From: Lysinibacillus pakistanensis
GTDB lineage: Bacteria; Bacillota; Bacilli; Bacillales_A; Planococcaceae
Assembly: GCF_030123245.1 (NCBI RefSeq)
Contig: NZ_CP126101.1
Location: forward strand, 3,904,501-3,968,500
DNA length: 64,000 nucleotides
Direction: 5' to 3'
A model generated the notes under the pieces. That model saw only the letters and a list, made by a program, of their open reading frames with translations. It was not told the origin of the DNA and ran no database searches. The translations under genes were made by a program, and so were the position numbers. The stretch's first letter is position 1; every line of letters starts with the position of its first letter. Of this stretch, positions 18,108 to 27,337 are shown one piece after another.

Positions 18108-19264
18108 TGTATATGTTCTCCTTTAAGTTCCATCATTACTTCATTTAATACATCTTTAAATTTTGCAATATCCTCATCCGATAAATAGGCACCAAAGCTT
18201 AAACGGATAACACCCTTTTTAAAATGCTCATCAAGTTTTAAGGCCTCTACCACATGGCTTGTTTTTGTTTGCTTTGACGAACAAGCACTTGATGTAGAAA
18301 CGATTACCTGACGTTTTTGCATGGCATTAATAATAACCTCACCTTTTAAATCACGAATGCTAAAAGATAAAATATGTGCTGCTCCCTGAGGCGTAGATAA
18401 AATATGCACTGCCTCTCCATATTCACGTAACTGTAGACATATTTCATCATGCCATTTACGATATTTTTTTTCCTGATCCACCCTAGATTCCACTGCAATA
18501 CGAGCAGCTTTGGATAAAGCGACAGCCTGCGGAACAGCCACTGTCCCACTGCGCAATCCATATTCCTGACCACCGCCAAGTGCATATGGCTGCCACTTCA
18601 TATGTGTCCGAAACGCTAACACACCTGAGCCCTTAAATCCATGAATTTTATGCCCAGAAATGGAAATGCAGTCAGGTCCATCCTCATGGTTAAATGCTAA
18701 AGGTAATTTTCCGAAACTTTGAACAGCATCCACATGAAAAGCAGCCCTGCTCATGTTATGAATAATTTTAGCTGCTTCAAATATGGGCTGAATTGCGCCC
18801 ATTTCATTATTAACGTGCATTATGCTTACTAAAATGGTATCCTTACGTACTTTTGCTCGAAGATCATCTAATGAAATCACTCCATTTTGATCCACTGGTA
18901 GATATTCTACTTCAAAGCCCTCTTTTTCAAGTTGTTTAACGGACTCTAGAACAGAGGGATGTTCAATTTCAGTCGTTATAATATGCTTGCCTTTATGTGT
19001 ATTGCTGTGAGCCAGACCCAAAATTGCTGTATTATTGGATTCAGTACCACCTGATGTAAATAGCACATTTTTTGCTTCTGTCTGCAAAATATCTGCTACT
19101 TGCTCACGTGCACGCATTAATAAGTTGTTTGCTTCAACACCCATTGCATGTATGGAAGCGGGATTGGCATAATACTGCTCATTCACTACCATAAATGCTT
19201 GCATGACCTCTTTTAAAGGCTTTGTGGTTGCACTATTATCTAAATAAATTGTTTTTACTTCCAT
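18104..19264 (-). CDS. nifZ: Cysteine desulfurase dedicated to ThiI (NifZ-like)
   Basis: A 386-residue PLP enzyme that releases sulfur from L-cysteine as an enzyme-bound persulfide. YLDNSATTKP opens the protein, the PLP lysine is in SISGHKIHGFKGSGVL near residue 200, and the catalytic Cys loop is STSSACSSKQT near 325. Its 3' end overlaps thiI by four bases, which supports a dedicated role in tRNA thiolation rather than general Fe-S assembly. The ATG at 19264 has only a weak ribosome binding site (GAAAGTG, 13 bases away), which is odd for the first gene of an operon. Confidence 0.94.
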   Translation of the reverse strand: MEVKTIYLDNSATTKPLKEVMQAFMVVNEQYYANPASIHAMGVEANNLLMRAREQVADILQTEAKNVLFTSGGTESNNTAILGLAHSNTHKGKHIITTEIEHPSVLESVKQLEKEGFEVEYLPVDQNGVISLDDLRAKVRKDTILVSIMHVNNEMGAIQPIFEAAKIIHNMSRAAFHVDAVQSFGKLPLAFNHEDGPDCISISGHKIHGFKGSGVLAFRTHMKWQPYALGGGQEYGLRSGTVAVPQAVALSKAARIAVESRVDQEKKYRKWHDEICLQLREYGEAVHILSTPQGAAHILSFSIRDLKGEVIINAMQKRQVIVSTSSACSSKQTKTSHVVEALKLDEHFKKGVIRLSFGAYLSDEDIAKFKDVLNEVMMELKGEHIQ

Positions 19265-19439
19265 TAAAATTCACACACTTTCAAAACGTTGATTTAACGG
19301 TATTTATCATAACGCAATCTTGAACAATTGACTACTAACTTTAACGATTATTCTAATTTAGTTACTCATTTATTTACTTTTATGGCGAAAAACCATCCTT
19401 CATAGAATGGTAACTATTTTAGTGGGAAAAATTATTTCC

Positions 19440-19556
19440 ATCAATTACGCCTTAGCATAATTGCGTCCAGATTTTTTTCGAGCTTGCTTGTAAAATCCCT
19501 CTTCATGTGATATCCGTCAGGGCTTTTACTTCCTGGAAACGCCCAAAAGTAAACGA
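19440..19556 (+). repeat. Dispersed intergenic repeat, copy upstream of nifZ
   Basis: About 115 bases with the blocks TCAATTACGCCTTAGCATAA, CGTCCAGATTTTTTTCGAGC, TTGCTTGTAAAATCCCTCTT and GATATCCGTCAGGGCTTTTA, followed by CCTGGAAACGCC. Parts match copies at 16.75, 21.99, 23.41 and (inverted) 43.25 kb. Intergenic, non-coding by appearance. Confidence 0.7.
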
Positions 19557-19561
19557 TACAT

Positions 19562-20026
19562 TCATTTTTTCAACATTGTTATAAATGCGCTTGTTGCTGT
19601 GAATTCCATGCTTTTTTTAAAGCCTAATTTTTCGTAAAGATGAATAGCTCTCGTATTAAATTTAGCAACTGTTAAGCGGAGAGGGTACTGATTATTTTGT
19701 TGTATTTGATTTAGGATAAATGTAAAAAATTCCGTACCAAAACCTTTCCCTGTTAATTCAGGCTTCATCCCGATACCTACATCAATACATTCGTTTAGAT
19801 ATGCCCCATAGTCATGCCCTTTAGGAACTTGTGCAGATGCTCCTGTACAAAAAAAACCGACAAGTTCATCTTTGTCGTTAACAATTGAATAATATGGATT
19901 ATCAAGTATCTCTTTTATTGATTCCTCAGAATGTTCGTTATTATAAAAATCATATGGAGTTTCATATTTCCAACTTACAATATCAGTCGCATAGCTTTCA
20001 GTCATTTCCCTAATAAAAAATGGCAA
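19562..20026 (-). CDS. GNAT family N-acetyltransferase
   Basis: A 154-residue acetyltransferase of unknown substrate. The acetyl-CoA binding motif A is visible as GMKPELTGKGFGTEFFTFIL near residues 87-106, followed by LRLTVAKFNTRAIHLYEKLG near 115-134, the usual motif B. The TTG at 20026 is preferred to a GTG nine bases upstream because AAGGAG is 8 bases before the TTG but abuts the GTG. It is followed directly by a copy of the intergenic repeat, with no clear terminator. It lies between nifZ and ezrA, where B. subtilis has braB. Confidence 0.85.
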   Translation of the reverse strand: MPFFIREMTESYATDIVSWKYETPYDFYNNEHSEESIKEILDNPYYSIVNDKDELVGFFCTGASAQVPKGHDYGAYLNECIDVGIGMKPELTGKGFGTEFFTFILNQIQQNNQYPLRLTVAKFNTRAIHLYEKLGFKKSMEFTATSAFITMLKK

Positions 20027-20078
20027 TTTCCCCACTCCTTCATTTCGAAGTTCTATCCAGCGTATCCATCTGATTTCA

Positions 20079-20122
20079 AAAACAAAGCTGTCTAAAAAGT
20101 ATTCGTATACTTTTTAGACAGC
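20079..20122 (-). terminator. Terminator after ezrA
   Basis: A perfect 16-bp stem (GCTGTCTAAAAAGTAT / ATACTTTTTAGACAGC) with a 4-base loop. On the minus strand TTTGTTTTT follows it. It is one of the strongest hairpins in the window. Confidence 0.9.
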
Positions 20123-20153
20123 AGATGAAATTTCTTATATGGCTGTGTCTTAA

Positions 20154-21854
20154 CTATCTTGACATGAATTCCTCTGCAACGAGCTCTTGAATTCGTTTTA
20201 AAGCGCCTGGCTCCATTTCTTCAACTGCCGTTCCAGCCTCTTCTAGTGCTTTGGAATAACGGAATTGATGAAAAGCTACTTCAGCTTCTTTTAAACGAGC
20301 ATTCAAATTTGGATTTGTTACACGATGACGATTTCCATACTGAATAATCCGTTCAATTAGCATTACATTTTCTATCAATTCATTCGCCTTTTCTTTTACA
20401 TCCTCCACACAAAGGGTAGCAGCCGTTAAATTATTATGTACTGTTCCCATATTAAGAGGTACTTCTTGCAAGCTTTGCATCACTACATAGATATGCTCTG
20501 CCGCCTCATCTAAACGCGCATCCATTTCATCTGGTATACCAGGAATATTGGCCTTATTTAAAAGTCGATCTGTCTCTTGCAATGCTTTCTTTAGGCTTTC
20601 TACTTGTGTACGTGCCTTATTCTCATCTATACGAAGTTTTTTCATCGTATTTGATAAATGCCCTTGTTCCTCATGAATTCGTTCAAGCTCATCACTAATT
20701 TCAATTAATTCCTCCTGCAAGCTTGAGTAAGCAGACTTCTCCTCTTTCACACGCATTGCAAGTAACTCATAACGTCGCTGTAATGCCTCTAATTGCTTTA
20801 AAGCCGCTTTTGGAATCTCAGCATCTTTTTCATTTAAATGATAGCTTTGTTGCACATAAGTCGCTTCATCACTAACCAATCTTGTTGAAGTAATAACATT
20901 GGTAATTGAACTTAGTAAGCGATCACAATTTTGGTCAACATAGTTTTTAGCGATAACCTCTTTTTCCAGTAAATCGTAGAATCGATCAATTTCTTCATTT
21001 ATTTCAGCAACACGCGGCTTAACATCTGTCAAATTAAGCTCCGCTAACTCGTTTTTTAATGTTTTAAATTCTTCTTCAAACTTATTTAGTGCCTCTGCTA
21101 GCTCCAAATGCTGTAAATAATAGGATTGATCCTCCATTTCACGCTGACCACTACGCAATTCCTGTACAGCTCCAGGTAGCTTTACTTGCAGCTCTGTTAA
21201 AATCGTTGGTACATCATTGATATAGTCAAATGTTTGTTGCGATTCATGGTTTAGGCTAATTACAATCTCCCTTGCCTGCAAATAATTCCCTTCGCTTGTC
21301 AGTACATCAAATTCATCAAACTTTTGAACGAATGTCTCCAGTCTATTTTCTAATGCTGGTAAAGCTACACCAAATGAATGTTGATGGGCTAACAAGGTTT
21401 TACGCGCAGAGCGATAATATTCTTTTAATTGTTCAATTTCTATACGGTTTTTTTCTTCGCTGCCAATTAATTCATTTAATTCTTCTAAAATTTTATCTTT
21501 ATCCTGTTCACACTTTTGAATATAATCCTCTATCTCACGTTCAATGAGTGTTGCTTTTTTAAAACGCAGTCTATTTATTTGGTCCTCTGCATCAAATAAC
21601 AGCGAATCAATTTTTGTCATATGTACATCGATGACTTCATCCCAGCTATTACGCCATCGTTCAAACATCTCTTCTGTTTCACCGTTCATATTCAAAGATT
21701 TTACTTTGGAAATTTCCTCGTTTATGGGGTTATTTTGTATTTGTAATTTTTCATTTTCAAGCTTTGCAATGATTGTTGTATGTTTTCGTCGCATCATAAA
21801 TCCCACTATAGCTAAAATTAATAGTAGGACAACCGGAATGATGATATACTCCAT
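20154..21854 (-). CDS. ezrA: Septation ring formation regulator EzrA
   Basis: Membrane-anchored regulator of FtsZ ring placement and of PBP1 localisation in low-GC Gram-positives. 566 residues, near the family norm of 560-570. One N-terminal transmembrane anchor (about 2-21, IIPVVLLLILAIVGFMM) is followed by long heptad-rich coiled coil through almost the whole protein. The C-terminal patch near residues 505-545 (YGNRHRVTNPNLNARLKEAE) is the conserved QNR-like region. The start follows TAGGAGGCTTACG. Monocistronic, divergent from hisJ. Confidence 0.96.
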   Translation of the reverse strand: MEYIIIPVVLLLILAIVGFMMRRKHTTIIAKLENEKLQIQNNPINEEISKVKSLNMNGETEEMFERWRNSWDEVIDVHMTKIDSLLFDAEDQINRLRFKKATLIEREIEDYIQKCEQDKDKILEELNELIGSEEKNRIEIEQLKEYYRSARKTLLAHQHSFGVALPALENRLETFVQKFDEFDVLTSEGNYLQAREIVISLNHESQQTFDYINDVPTILTELQVKLPGAVQELRSGQREMEDQSYYLQHLELAEALNKFEEEFKTLKNELAELNLTDVKPRVAEINEEIDRFYDLLEKEVIAKNYVDQNCDRLLSSITNVITSTRLVSDEATYVQQSYHLNEKDAEIPKAALKQLEALQRRYELLAMRVKEEKSAYSSLQEELIEISDELERIHEEQGHLSNTMKKLRIDENKARTQVESLKKALQETDRLLNKANIPGIPDEMDARLDEAAEHIYVVMQSLQEVPLNMGTVHNNLTAATLCVEDVKEKANELIENVMLIERIIQYGNRHRVTNPNLNARLKEAEVAFHQFRYSKALEEAGTAVEEMEPGALKRIQELVAEEFMSR

Positions 21855-21984
21855 CGTAAGCCTCCTATTCTACAATAAACGAATTGGCTAGTTGTATTTA
21901 TTATATACTATGTTTTCGCCTTTTGTACTAAAATTTAAGCGTTTTTCGGAAAAGTGTATGACAACGCTCAGGTATAATCAATTT

Positions 21985-22080
21985 ACGCCATAGTATTAAT
22001 AACGTTCGGATTTTTTCGAGCTCGCTTGAAAAGCTTCTCTTCAAAATCCTTAACATCTGCTGGGGGCTTTAATCTTGATT
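21985..22080 (+). repeat. Dispersed intergenic repeat, copy upstream of hisJ
   Basis: About 95 bases with GGATTTTTTCGAGCTCGCTT, GAAAAGCTTCTCTTCAAAAT and CATCTGCTGGGGGCTTTAAT. It lies between ezrA and hisJ, ending about 30 bases before the hisJ start, so it would be transcribed in the hisJ leader. Confidence 0.7.
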
Positions 22081-22108
22081 GATTAAAAACACAGGGAGTG
22101 GTAATTTA

Positions 22109-22903
22109 ATGAAACGAGACGGACACATTCATAGTCCTTATTGTCCACATGGTACTACTGATACATTTAAGCAATATATTGAGAAAGCAATTGCTAATTG
22201 CTTCACTGATATTACGTTTACGGAGCATGCGCCTTTACCATCAGGTTTTATTGACCCTACACCAGAACAAGATAGTGGTATGAATCCAGAATTTCTAATG
22301 TCTTATCTTAACGATCTGCAGTGCCTGCAAAAGCAATATGCACGAGACATTCGTATTCATATTGGATTAGAGGTTGACTACATTCATGGCTTTGAACAAG
22401 AAACACGTGAATTTTTGGATACATATGGACATTATTTAAATGACTCTATTTTATCAGTCCACTTTTTATCATGGCAAAATACATTTGAATGTATCGATTA
22501 TTCTCCAGAAAGCTTTATCGATTTTTCTAAAAAAGTAGGCTCTGTTGAACAGGTTTATCATTTATATTATGATACGGTTCTACAATCCATTAAAGCAGAT
22601 TTAGGAAAATATAAGCCTAAACGTATCGGACACCCCTCACTTGTTCACAAGTTTCAGCTAGCACATAAAGTAAAAGTTGATGACATTGAGAGGATTCGAG
22701 AAGTTTTAGATTGTATGAAGCTAGATGGCTATGAGCTAGATATAAATAGTGCTGGTTTAAGTAAAGCACATTGTCAGGAACCTTATCCACCATTTGCCTT
22801 TATTGAATATAGTAAATCTATAGGATTGCCTGCTGTTTTTGGTTCAGATGCGCACAGTGCCAGTGATTTACATCAACACTACCATGTTATATTTCCAAAA
22901 TAA
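22109..22903 (+). CDS. hisJ: Histidinol-phosphatase HisJ (PHP family)
   Basis: Dephosphorylates L-histidinol phosphate in histidine synthesis. A 264-residue PHP-domain metalloenzyme: RDGHIHSPYCPHGT near residue 3 gives the first HxH, FTEHAPLP near 42 and GLEVDYIHG near 90 supply further ligands, and VFGSDAHSASDL near the C-terminus gives the last Asp-His. Start ATG at 22109 follows GGGAGTGGTAATTTA; an earlier in-frame start lacks a site. It lies 24 bases from the fRMsr gene and may share its transcript. No other his genes are in the window. Confidence 0.93.
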   Translation: MKRDGHIHSPYCPHGTTDTFKQYIEKAIANCFTDITFTEHAPLPSGFIDPTPEQDSGMNPEFLMSYLNDLQCLQKQYARDIRIHIGLEVDYIHGFEQETREFLDTYGHYLNDSILSVHFLSWQNTFECIDYSPESFIDFSKKVGSVEQVYHLYYDTVLQSIKADLGKYKPKRIGHPSLVHKFQLAHKVKVDDIERIREVLDCMKLDGYELDINSAGLSKAHCQEPYPPFAFIEYSKSIGLPAVFGSDAHSASDLHQHYHVIFPK

Positions 22904-22927
22904 ATAACTTTTAAACGAGGTGCTAGT

Positions 22928-23407
22928 ATGTTTACGAAAATTCATTATGATGGCCCTATCGCTGAACAATATCATTCATTGACTAAACAATTGGATGCCC
23001 TACTTACAGGAGAAACAGATCGCATTGCCAATTTAAGCAACGCCTCTGCATTATTGAATCAATTTTTAACTAACATTAACTGGGTTGGTTTTTATATCTT
23101 ACAAGGAGACGAGTTAGTGCTGGGTCCATTCCAAGGCTTACCTGCCTGCGTTAGAATTCCTACTGGGCGCGGTGTTTGCGGAACAGCTGTAGCTCGAAAG
23201 GAAACAATCGTTGTTAAAGATGTACATGAATTTCCAGGACATATTGCCTGTGATGCGGCATCACAATCAGAAATCGTTATCCCTTTAATAAAAAGCGGAG
23301 AAGTGATAGGTGTTCTTGACATCGACGGTCCAATTGTTAATCGATTTTCAAAAGATGATCAAGACGGATTAGAGTTATTCGTCCATACGCTACTTCTACA
23401 TTTATAA
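22928..23407 (+). CDS. ytsP: Free methionine-(R)-sulfoxide reductase, GAF type (YtsP-like)
   Basis: A 159-residue single GAF-domain enzyme that reduces free methionine-R-sulfoxide. The catalytic cysteines are visible in the usual positions: ACVRIPTGRGVCGTAV near residues 76-91 and HIACDAASQSEIV near residue 108. GVLDIDGP near 135 closes the GAF core. GAGGTGCTAGT precedes the ATG. It follows hisJ closely; in B. subtilis ytsP also lies between hisJ and ytrP. Confidence 0.93.
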   Translation: MFTKIHYDGPIAEQYHSLTKQLDALLTGETDRIANLSNASALLNQFLTNINWVGFYILQGDELVLGPFQGLPACVRIPTGRGVCGTAVARKETIVVKDVHEFPGHIACDAASQSEIVIPLIKSGEVIGVLDIDGPIVNRFSKDDQDGLELFVHTLLLHL

Positions 23408-23500
23408 AAAGCATCAATTACACCCCAGCGTAAGTATGTCCAGGTTTTTTTATAAAAGCTCCTATTTAAAATTTGTGACTCATCGGGGGCTTTAGGCTAC
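23408..23500 (+). repeat. Dispersed intergenic repeat, copy after ytsP
   Basis: TCAATTACACCCCAGCGTAA, GTCCAGGTTTTTTTATAAAA and CATCGGGGGCTTTAGG occur in the same order as in the other copies. This copy is more diverged in the middle. The remaining part of the gap (23501-23650) shows no gene. Confidence 0.55.
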
Positions 23501-23652
23501 CACGATGGATGTCACTCAGGCGTTTTTACAGGATGTGAAGATTTTAGTTGAGTTCCTCTATTACAACGAATTTACTGTACCTGACGCTTCACTCTCGGTA
23601 CAAAAATATTTGTGGCTTTCACACAGTAAAGATTTACTGAAATCAAAATAAA

Positions 23653-23693
23653 AATTGCCCTGAAATGGTTTAACAATTGTCATTTCAGGGCAA
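23653..23693. terminator. Terminator after dgcP (and possibly ytsP)
   Basis: Perfect inverted repeat ATTGCCCTGAAAT / ATTTCAGGGCAAT with a 15-base loop and AT-rich ends on both sides, between convergent genes. Confidence 0.85.
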
Positions 23694-23730
23694 TTCATTT
23701 ATATAGAAAGGATGCAATGTGTTATTCCAT

Positions 23731-25617
23731 TTAAACATTGGTTTTTACGGATTCGCGGTCATGAATACAGAAACGATTTTTACCACTATTTTTTGCTTGA
23801 TATAATGCAGTATCAGCATGTAAAAATACAGATTGAAACGCAGGGCGATATTGTTCATCCCAAGTAATAAGACCTGCCGAAATAGTCACTTTTGGATCTG
23901 TAGCTTTGGGAATGACTGCAACAATTGTTGCTGCCAATTCTATGGCGTCTTTTTCATTAATATTTGGCACATAAACGGACATTTCTTCTCCACCCCAGCG
24001 CGCACAAATACCTCGCGTGCCAATTGTTTCTTTTAATTGTACCGCAATTTGTATAAGAATCTTATCACCAATTTGATGACCGTACGTATCATTAACACGT
24101 TTGAAGTTATCAATATCAATCAGCAAGAACATTCCGGATTTATCGTTCTTAAGCGATTTTTCAACATACTGATCTAAATAACTTCTTGCATATAATTTTG
24201 TTAGATGATCCAAATCTACCATTTCTTGAAGTTGATTTCGTAAAATTGAGTTTGCAATTGCTAAAGACGAATGATGAATTAAAGATTGCATTAATTTAAA
24301 GCTATCAAATGAAAAGAAATAAGGCTCTTTGTGTAATACAATACTAAAGCCATTTATTTTTTCCTCCATTAAAATTGGGATTGCCATAATTGATCGATAT
24401 TCAGTTTGACTAGGGGTTAATCTGCTGAAATCAGCAATAAATAGTGGATCATTGGTATGCTCAAAATGTTGTTCAACATGTTTGATATATGTTATACCCT
24501 CTTGTGAGTTAAATAATGCTGTACTAGCGCCAGTCACTTCAAAGGTTTCATTATTTTTAAATGCAAAACAGACTTCCATTGGCTGAAAAGATTTCATTAA
24601 CTGTTTTTGTAGGAAAAGTAACATTTCATGAATGTCAATCCTCATGTTTAATCGATGTGATGTTTCATTGATGAGTTGTAAGTCACTTACGAGGCGGTGC
24701 GATTGATGATATAATTTTGCATTTTCGAGTGCATTTCCTGATGCTTGTGCTAGCATACGCACAAAATCCTTTTCGGTCGTTGAAAAAAGATATGTTGTAG
24801 GTGCACTTACTTGTAATATGCCATAAATTGCTTGTCTCCCTTTTATAGGAGCATTCAATAATCGACAATTCAAATCGCCTGCAAGTTCCGTTGTCAATTC
24901 TCCTGATACAAAAGCCTCAATCGTTGCTGGCCTTTCAGATAAATAATCAAAAAGCTTAATCTCGATAGTCGTATGGCGGTCCTGATCATTCGATAAAATA
25001 AGCTCTACATTAAATTCTGGGAAATTATCCTTAATATTCTTCAAGACATTTTCCAAAATTAAATCAATATCCATCGTGGAATGAAACAAATCAGTCATAT
25101 TATATAATTTTCTATACTGATCTTCATTCACTTTTACTTCTAGATTCTCTCTAATCATCTGTAAAACCTTCGTAAGCGTTTCCACACATTCATCCCCGTA
25201 ATCCGAGGACATAAAGTCTGTCCAAGCATCTGTTGCCTCAACGAGTAACACCCCAATTGGATTTTTGCCATCTGCTTGAAAAAGCACCATATCTGTCATC
25301 ATCGCATAGGCTTCTTTTTCTTTTAATATATAAGGAATTTTCACCACTTTTTGTTGATAAAAGCTAGCTTCAATCATTAACCATGACACAGCATTTAGTT
25401 TTGTTTCAATCGTCAAAGCAGCCATTTCTTCGACTGGTATTAAGGAATTACCCTCGAAACTGAGAAAAGCTGCATTAGCAATTTGCAAGTGCTTCTTTAG
25501 ACACTGTTTTAATGGATAAAAGTACTCATTAAAACCGGCTTGTTCTTCCTTCGAACTCACCCAAAAGCTCAAAACATCTGATTTTATATATTTTAGCGTT
25601 TGTAAATGGTCTGTCAT
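23731..25617 (-). CDS. dgcP: GAF-GGDEF diguanylate cyclase (DgcP/YtrP-like)
   Basis: Makes cyclic di-GMP from two GTP. 628 residues: an N-terminal divergent sensory region (about 1-170), two GAF domains (about 180-320 and 330-460), then a GGDEF domain from about residue 465. The active-site loop reads RWGGEEMSVYVPN, so the usual GGEEF ends in Met. DIDNFKRVNDTYGHQIGD and DTALYQAKNSGKNRF are intact, which suggests an active enzyme. No inhibitory RxxD site was identified with confidence. Start ATG at 25617 follows AAAGGTGATTTC. B. subtilis ytrP (dgcP) has the same neighbours, ytsP and rpsD. Confidence 0.92.
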   Translation of the reverse strand: MTDHLQTLKYIKSDVLSFWVSSKEEQAGFNEYFYPLKQCLKKHLQIANAAFLSFEGNSLIPVEEMAALTIETKLNAVSWLMIEASFYQQKVVKIPYILKEKEAYAMMTDMVLFQADGKNPIGVLLVEATDAWTDFMSSDYGDECVETLTKVLQMIRENLEVKVNEDQYRKLYNMTDLFHSTMDIDLILENVLKNIKDNFPEFNVELILSNDQDRHTTIEIKLFDYLSERPATIEAFVSGELTTELAGDLNCRLLNAPIKGRQAIYGILQVSAPTTYLFSTTEKDFVRMLAQASGNALENAKLYHQSHRLVSDLQLINETSHRLNMRIDIHEMLLFLQKQLMKSFQPMEVCFAFKNNETFEVTGASTALFNSQEGITYIKHVEQHFEHTNDPLFIADFSRLTPSQTEYRSIMAIPILMEEKINGFSIVLHKEPYFFSFDSFKLMQSLIHHSSLAIANSILRNQLQEMVDLDHLTKLYARSYLDQYVEKSLKNDKSGMFLLIDIDNFKRVNDTYGHQIGDKILIQIAVQLKETIGTRGICARWGGEEMSVYVPNINEKDAIELAATIVAVIPKATDPKVTISAGLITWDEQYRPAFQSVFLHADTALYQAKNSGKNRFCIHDRESVKTNV

Positions 25618-25825
25618 GAAATCACCTTTTCTATATAACGTCCAAATCAATTACTATTAACTTATAATATATTATACATAATTTGTGTCATTTTGACTAT
25701 GTAATTCTGTTTTACTTTTACATTTTACATTTCTCACCGTATCTTTAACTATTTTGGGATAGTGTAAAATGTATAGAGAGGAATTTTCTACTATATGACC
25801 ACTTTAAAAATAGTTTGTCTAATAA
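25618..25825. other. Divergent intergenic region between dgcP and rpsD
   Basis: About 200 AT-rich bases before the rpsD promoter. No gene, hairpin or repeat copy that I can support. Confidence 0.35.
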
Positions 25826-25854
25826 TTGACGTCAATGCCAATAGCAGTTACAAT
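25826..25854 (+). promoter_or_regulatory. Sigma-A promoter of rpsD
   Basis: TTGACG, 17-base spacer, TACAAT: a near-consensus housekeeping promoter about 230 bases before the rpsD start, leaving a long leader. Confidence 0.85.
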
Positions 25855-25861
25855 GTAGGTT

Positions 25862-26068
25862 GTGTAAAATAAACGCAGCAGTGGTATAAGCTTATACCTG
25901 TATTTTATTCCTCTATTAAGTGGTGTATAACTTCTTAGTTCACATAACAACAAAATAGATGGTGTATTGTGTAACCTAACGGCTGCATAGGCGAAAGTAC
26001 ATGAAAATAAAATGCATATAGGAATGGGTACTACTGGTTTTTGTTTTACAACAAAAAAACCAAATTTA
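25862..26068 (+). promoter_or_regulatory. Long rpsD leader, candidate S4 autoregulation site
   Basis: About 200 transcribed bases precede the ribosome binding site. They contain several complementary stretches, for example GGTATAAGCTTATACC (25883-25898), and an oligo-T/oligo-A pairing just before the gene. In B. subtilis S4 represses its own gene by binding the rpsD leader, so this leader probably does the same. I cannot fold it here. Confidence 0.5.
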
Positions 26069-26085
26069 AAGGAGGAGACAACATT

Positions 26086-26688
26086 ATGTCTCGTTATACA
26101 GGTCCATCTTGGAAATTATCACGTCGTCTTGGTATCTCACTAAGCGGTACAGGTAAAGAAATCGAAAAACGCCCTTACGCACCAGGTCAACACGGTCCTA
26201 ACCAACGTAAAAAATTATCTGAATACGGTTTACAACTTCAAGAGAAGCAAAAACTTCGTCACATGTATGGCATGAACGAACGTCAATTCCGTACTCTATT
26301 TAACCGCGCTGGTAAAATGAAAGGTGTACACGGTGAAAACTTCATGATCCTTCTTGAAACTCGCCTTGATAACCTTGTTTACCGTTTAGGTTTATCACGC
26401 ACTCGTCGTGGTGCACGTCAATTAGTAAACCACGGTCACATCTTAGTAGATGGCAAACGCGTTGATATCCCATCATACAGCGTAAAACCAGGTCAATCGA
26501 TTTCTCTTCGTGAAAAATCTCAAAACCTTGCTGTAGTAACAGAAGCAATCGAAGTAAACAACTTCGTACCTGATTACTTAACTTTTGATGCTGACAAAAA
26601 AGAAGGTACATTCACTCGCCTTCCAGAACGTTCTGAATTATCAGCTGAAATCAACGAAGCATTCATCGTAGAGTTCTACTCTCGTTAA
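26086..26688 (+). CDS. rpsD: 30S ribosomal protein S4
   Basis: Primary 16S rRNA-binding protein that nucleates 30S assembly. 200 residues. [20 protein letters not shown] opens the protein; the S4 RNA-binding domain (about 90-150) includes [20 protein letters not shown] and [17 protein letters not shown]. No zinc-binding Cys cluster is present, as expected for the C-minus form. Start ATG at 26086 follows AAAGGAGGAGACAACATT. Codon use is strongly biased to preferred triplets, as for highly expressed genes. A terminator follows, and then the accessory island begins. Confidence 0.98.
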   Translation: MSRYTGPSWKLSRRLGISLSGTGKEIEKRPYAPGQHGPNQRKKLSEYGLQLQEKQKLRHMYGMNERQFRTLFNRAGKMKGVHGENFMILLETRLDNLVYRLGLSRTRRGARQLVNHGHILVDGKRVDIPSYSVKPGQSISLREKSQNLAVVTEAIEVNNFVPDYLTFDADKKEGTFTRLPERSELSAEINEAFIVEFYSR

Positions 26689-26714
26689 TAAAAATTCGTT
26701 GCATTTAGCAACAC

Positions 26715-26765
26715 AAAAAGCCTTAGAAACCTTGTTAATTCAAGGATTCCGAGGCTTTTTTCTTT
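26715..26765 (+). terminator. Terminator after rpsD
   Basis: AAAAAGCCT / AGGCTTTTT arms enclose a further AACCTTG/CAAGGATT pairing, followed by a T-run. Confidence 0.85.
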
Positions 26766-27295
26766 TATCGTACCTTGCATTAAAACGCATTAAAATTCTT
26801 TTCGCTAGGGTTTGATTAGGGTTGAACCCTAACTATAAAAATAAGCTTGGCGGCGCTTGTATAGAAATGTGTGAGTTATTTAGATTGAGGCTAATGCTTC
26901 AATCTTTTTTATTTGTCCTTTAGGGAGACAAGACCAAATTGAGCAGAATCCAAAATTGGATTTTGTTCTAGTATAAAAGCCCTCCCCAATAAGCTATGGA
27001 AGACAAATTCCCAAGCGTTTGGTAATTTAACAATGAAAATAATGTAGCTCTTCCATAGCCTTGATAAGTTTTTTCTATGAGATGGGCGCAATTTTGAGCT
27101 CATCTCTAATTTTCATTTTACTCAAAGCAAAATTGCGTTCACCTCCTAACTCCTCATTTGAGGACTGGGGTAAATTCCCCTCACCTAAATTATTACCCTC
27201 ACTGTAATATTCTTTTTGTACTAATCGCTAAATCTAAAGACAAATAATGATAGGCTGAATTTTCAGCTCATCTAAATTTCCGATAATCATTCAAA
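26766..27295. other. Gene-free left edge of the accessory island
   Basis: About 530 bases without a supported gene. It is rich in inverted repeats: AGGGTTGAACCCT (26818-26830), 11-bp arms GCTATGGAAGA (26993-27003) and TCTTCCATAGC (27049-27059), and GAGATGG/CTCATCTC around 27079-27107. A related but degenerate stretch with GCTCATCT recurs near 27265. A 64-codon minus frame at 26909-27103 has no ribosome binding site and was not called. This may be a remnant of the island's insertion. Confidence 0.4.
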
Positions 27296-27331
27296 ACAAA
27301 AAGCACCCACACTCTTTTTTGTGGATGCTCT
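27296..27331 (-). terminator. Terminator after the 210-residue island gene
   Basis: On the minus strand GAGCATCCAC pairs with GTGGGTGCTT, followed by TTTTGTTTT. Confidence 0.8.
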
Positions 27332-27337
27332 CATGAC

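Noticed and set aside
26909..27103. 64-codon minus-strand ORF at the left edge of the island
   Set aside because: No ribosome binding site, and most of it spans inverted repeats. No recognisable protein character, so treated as non-coding.
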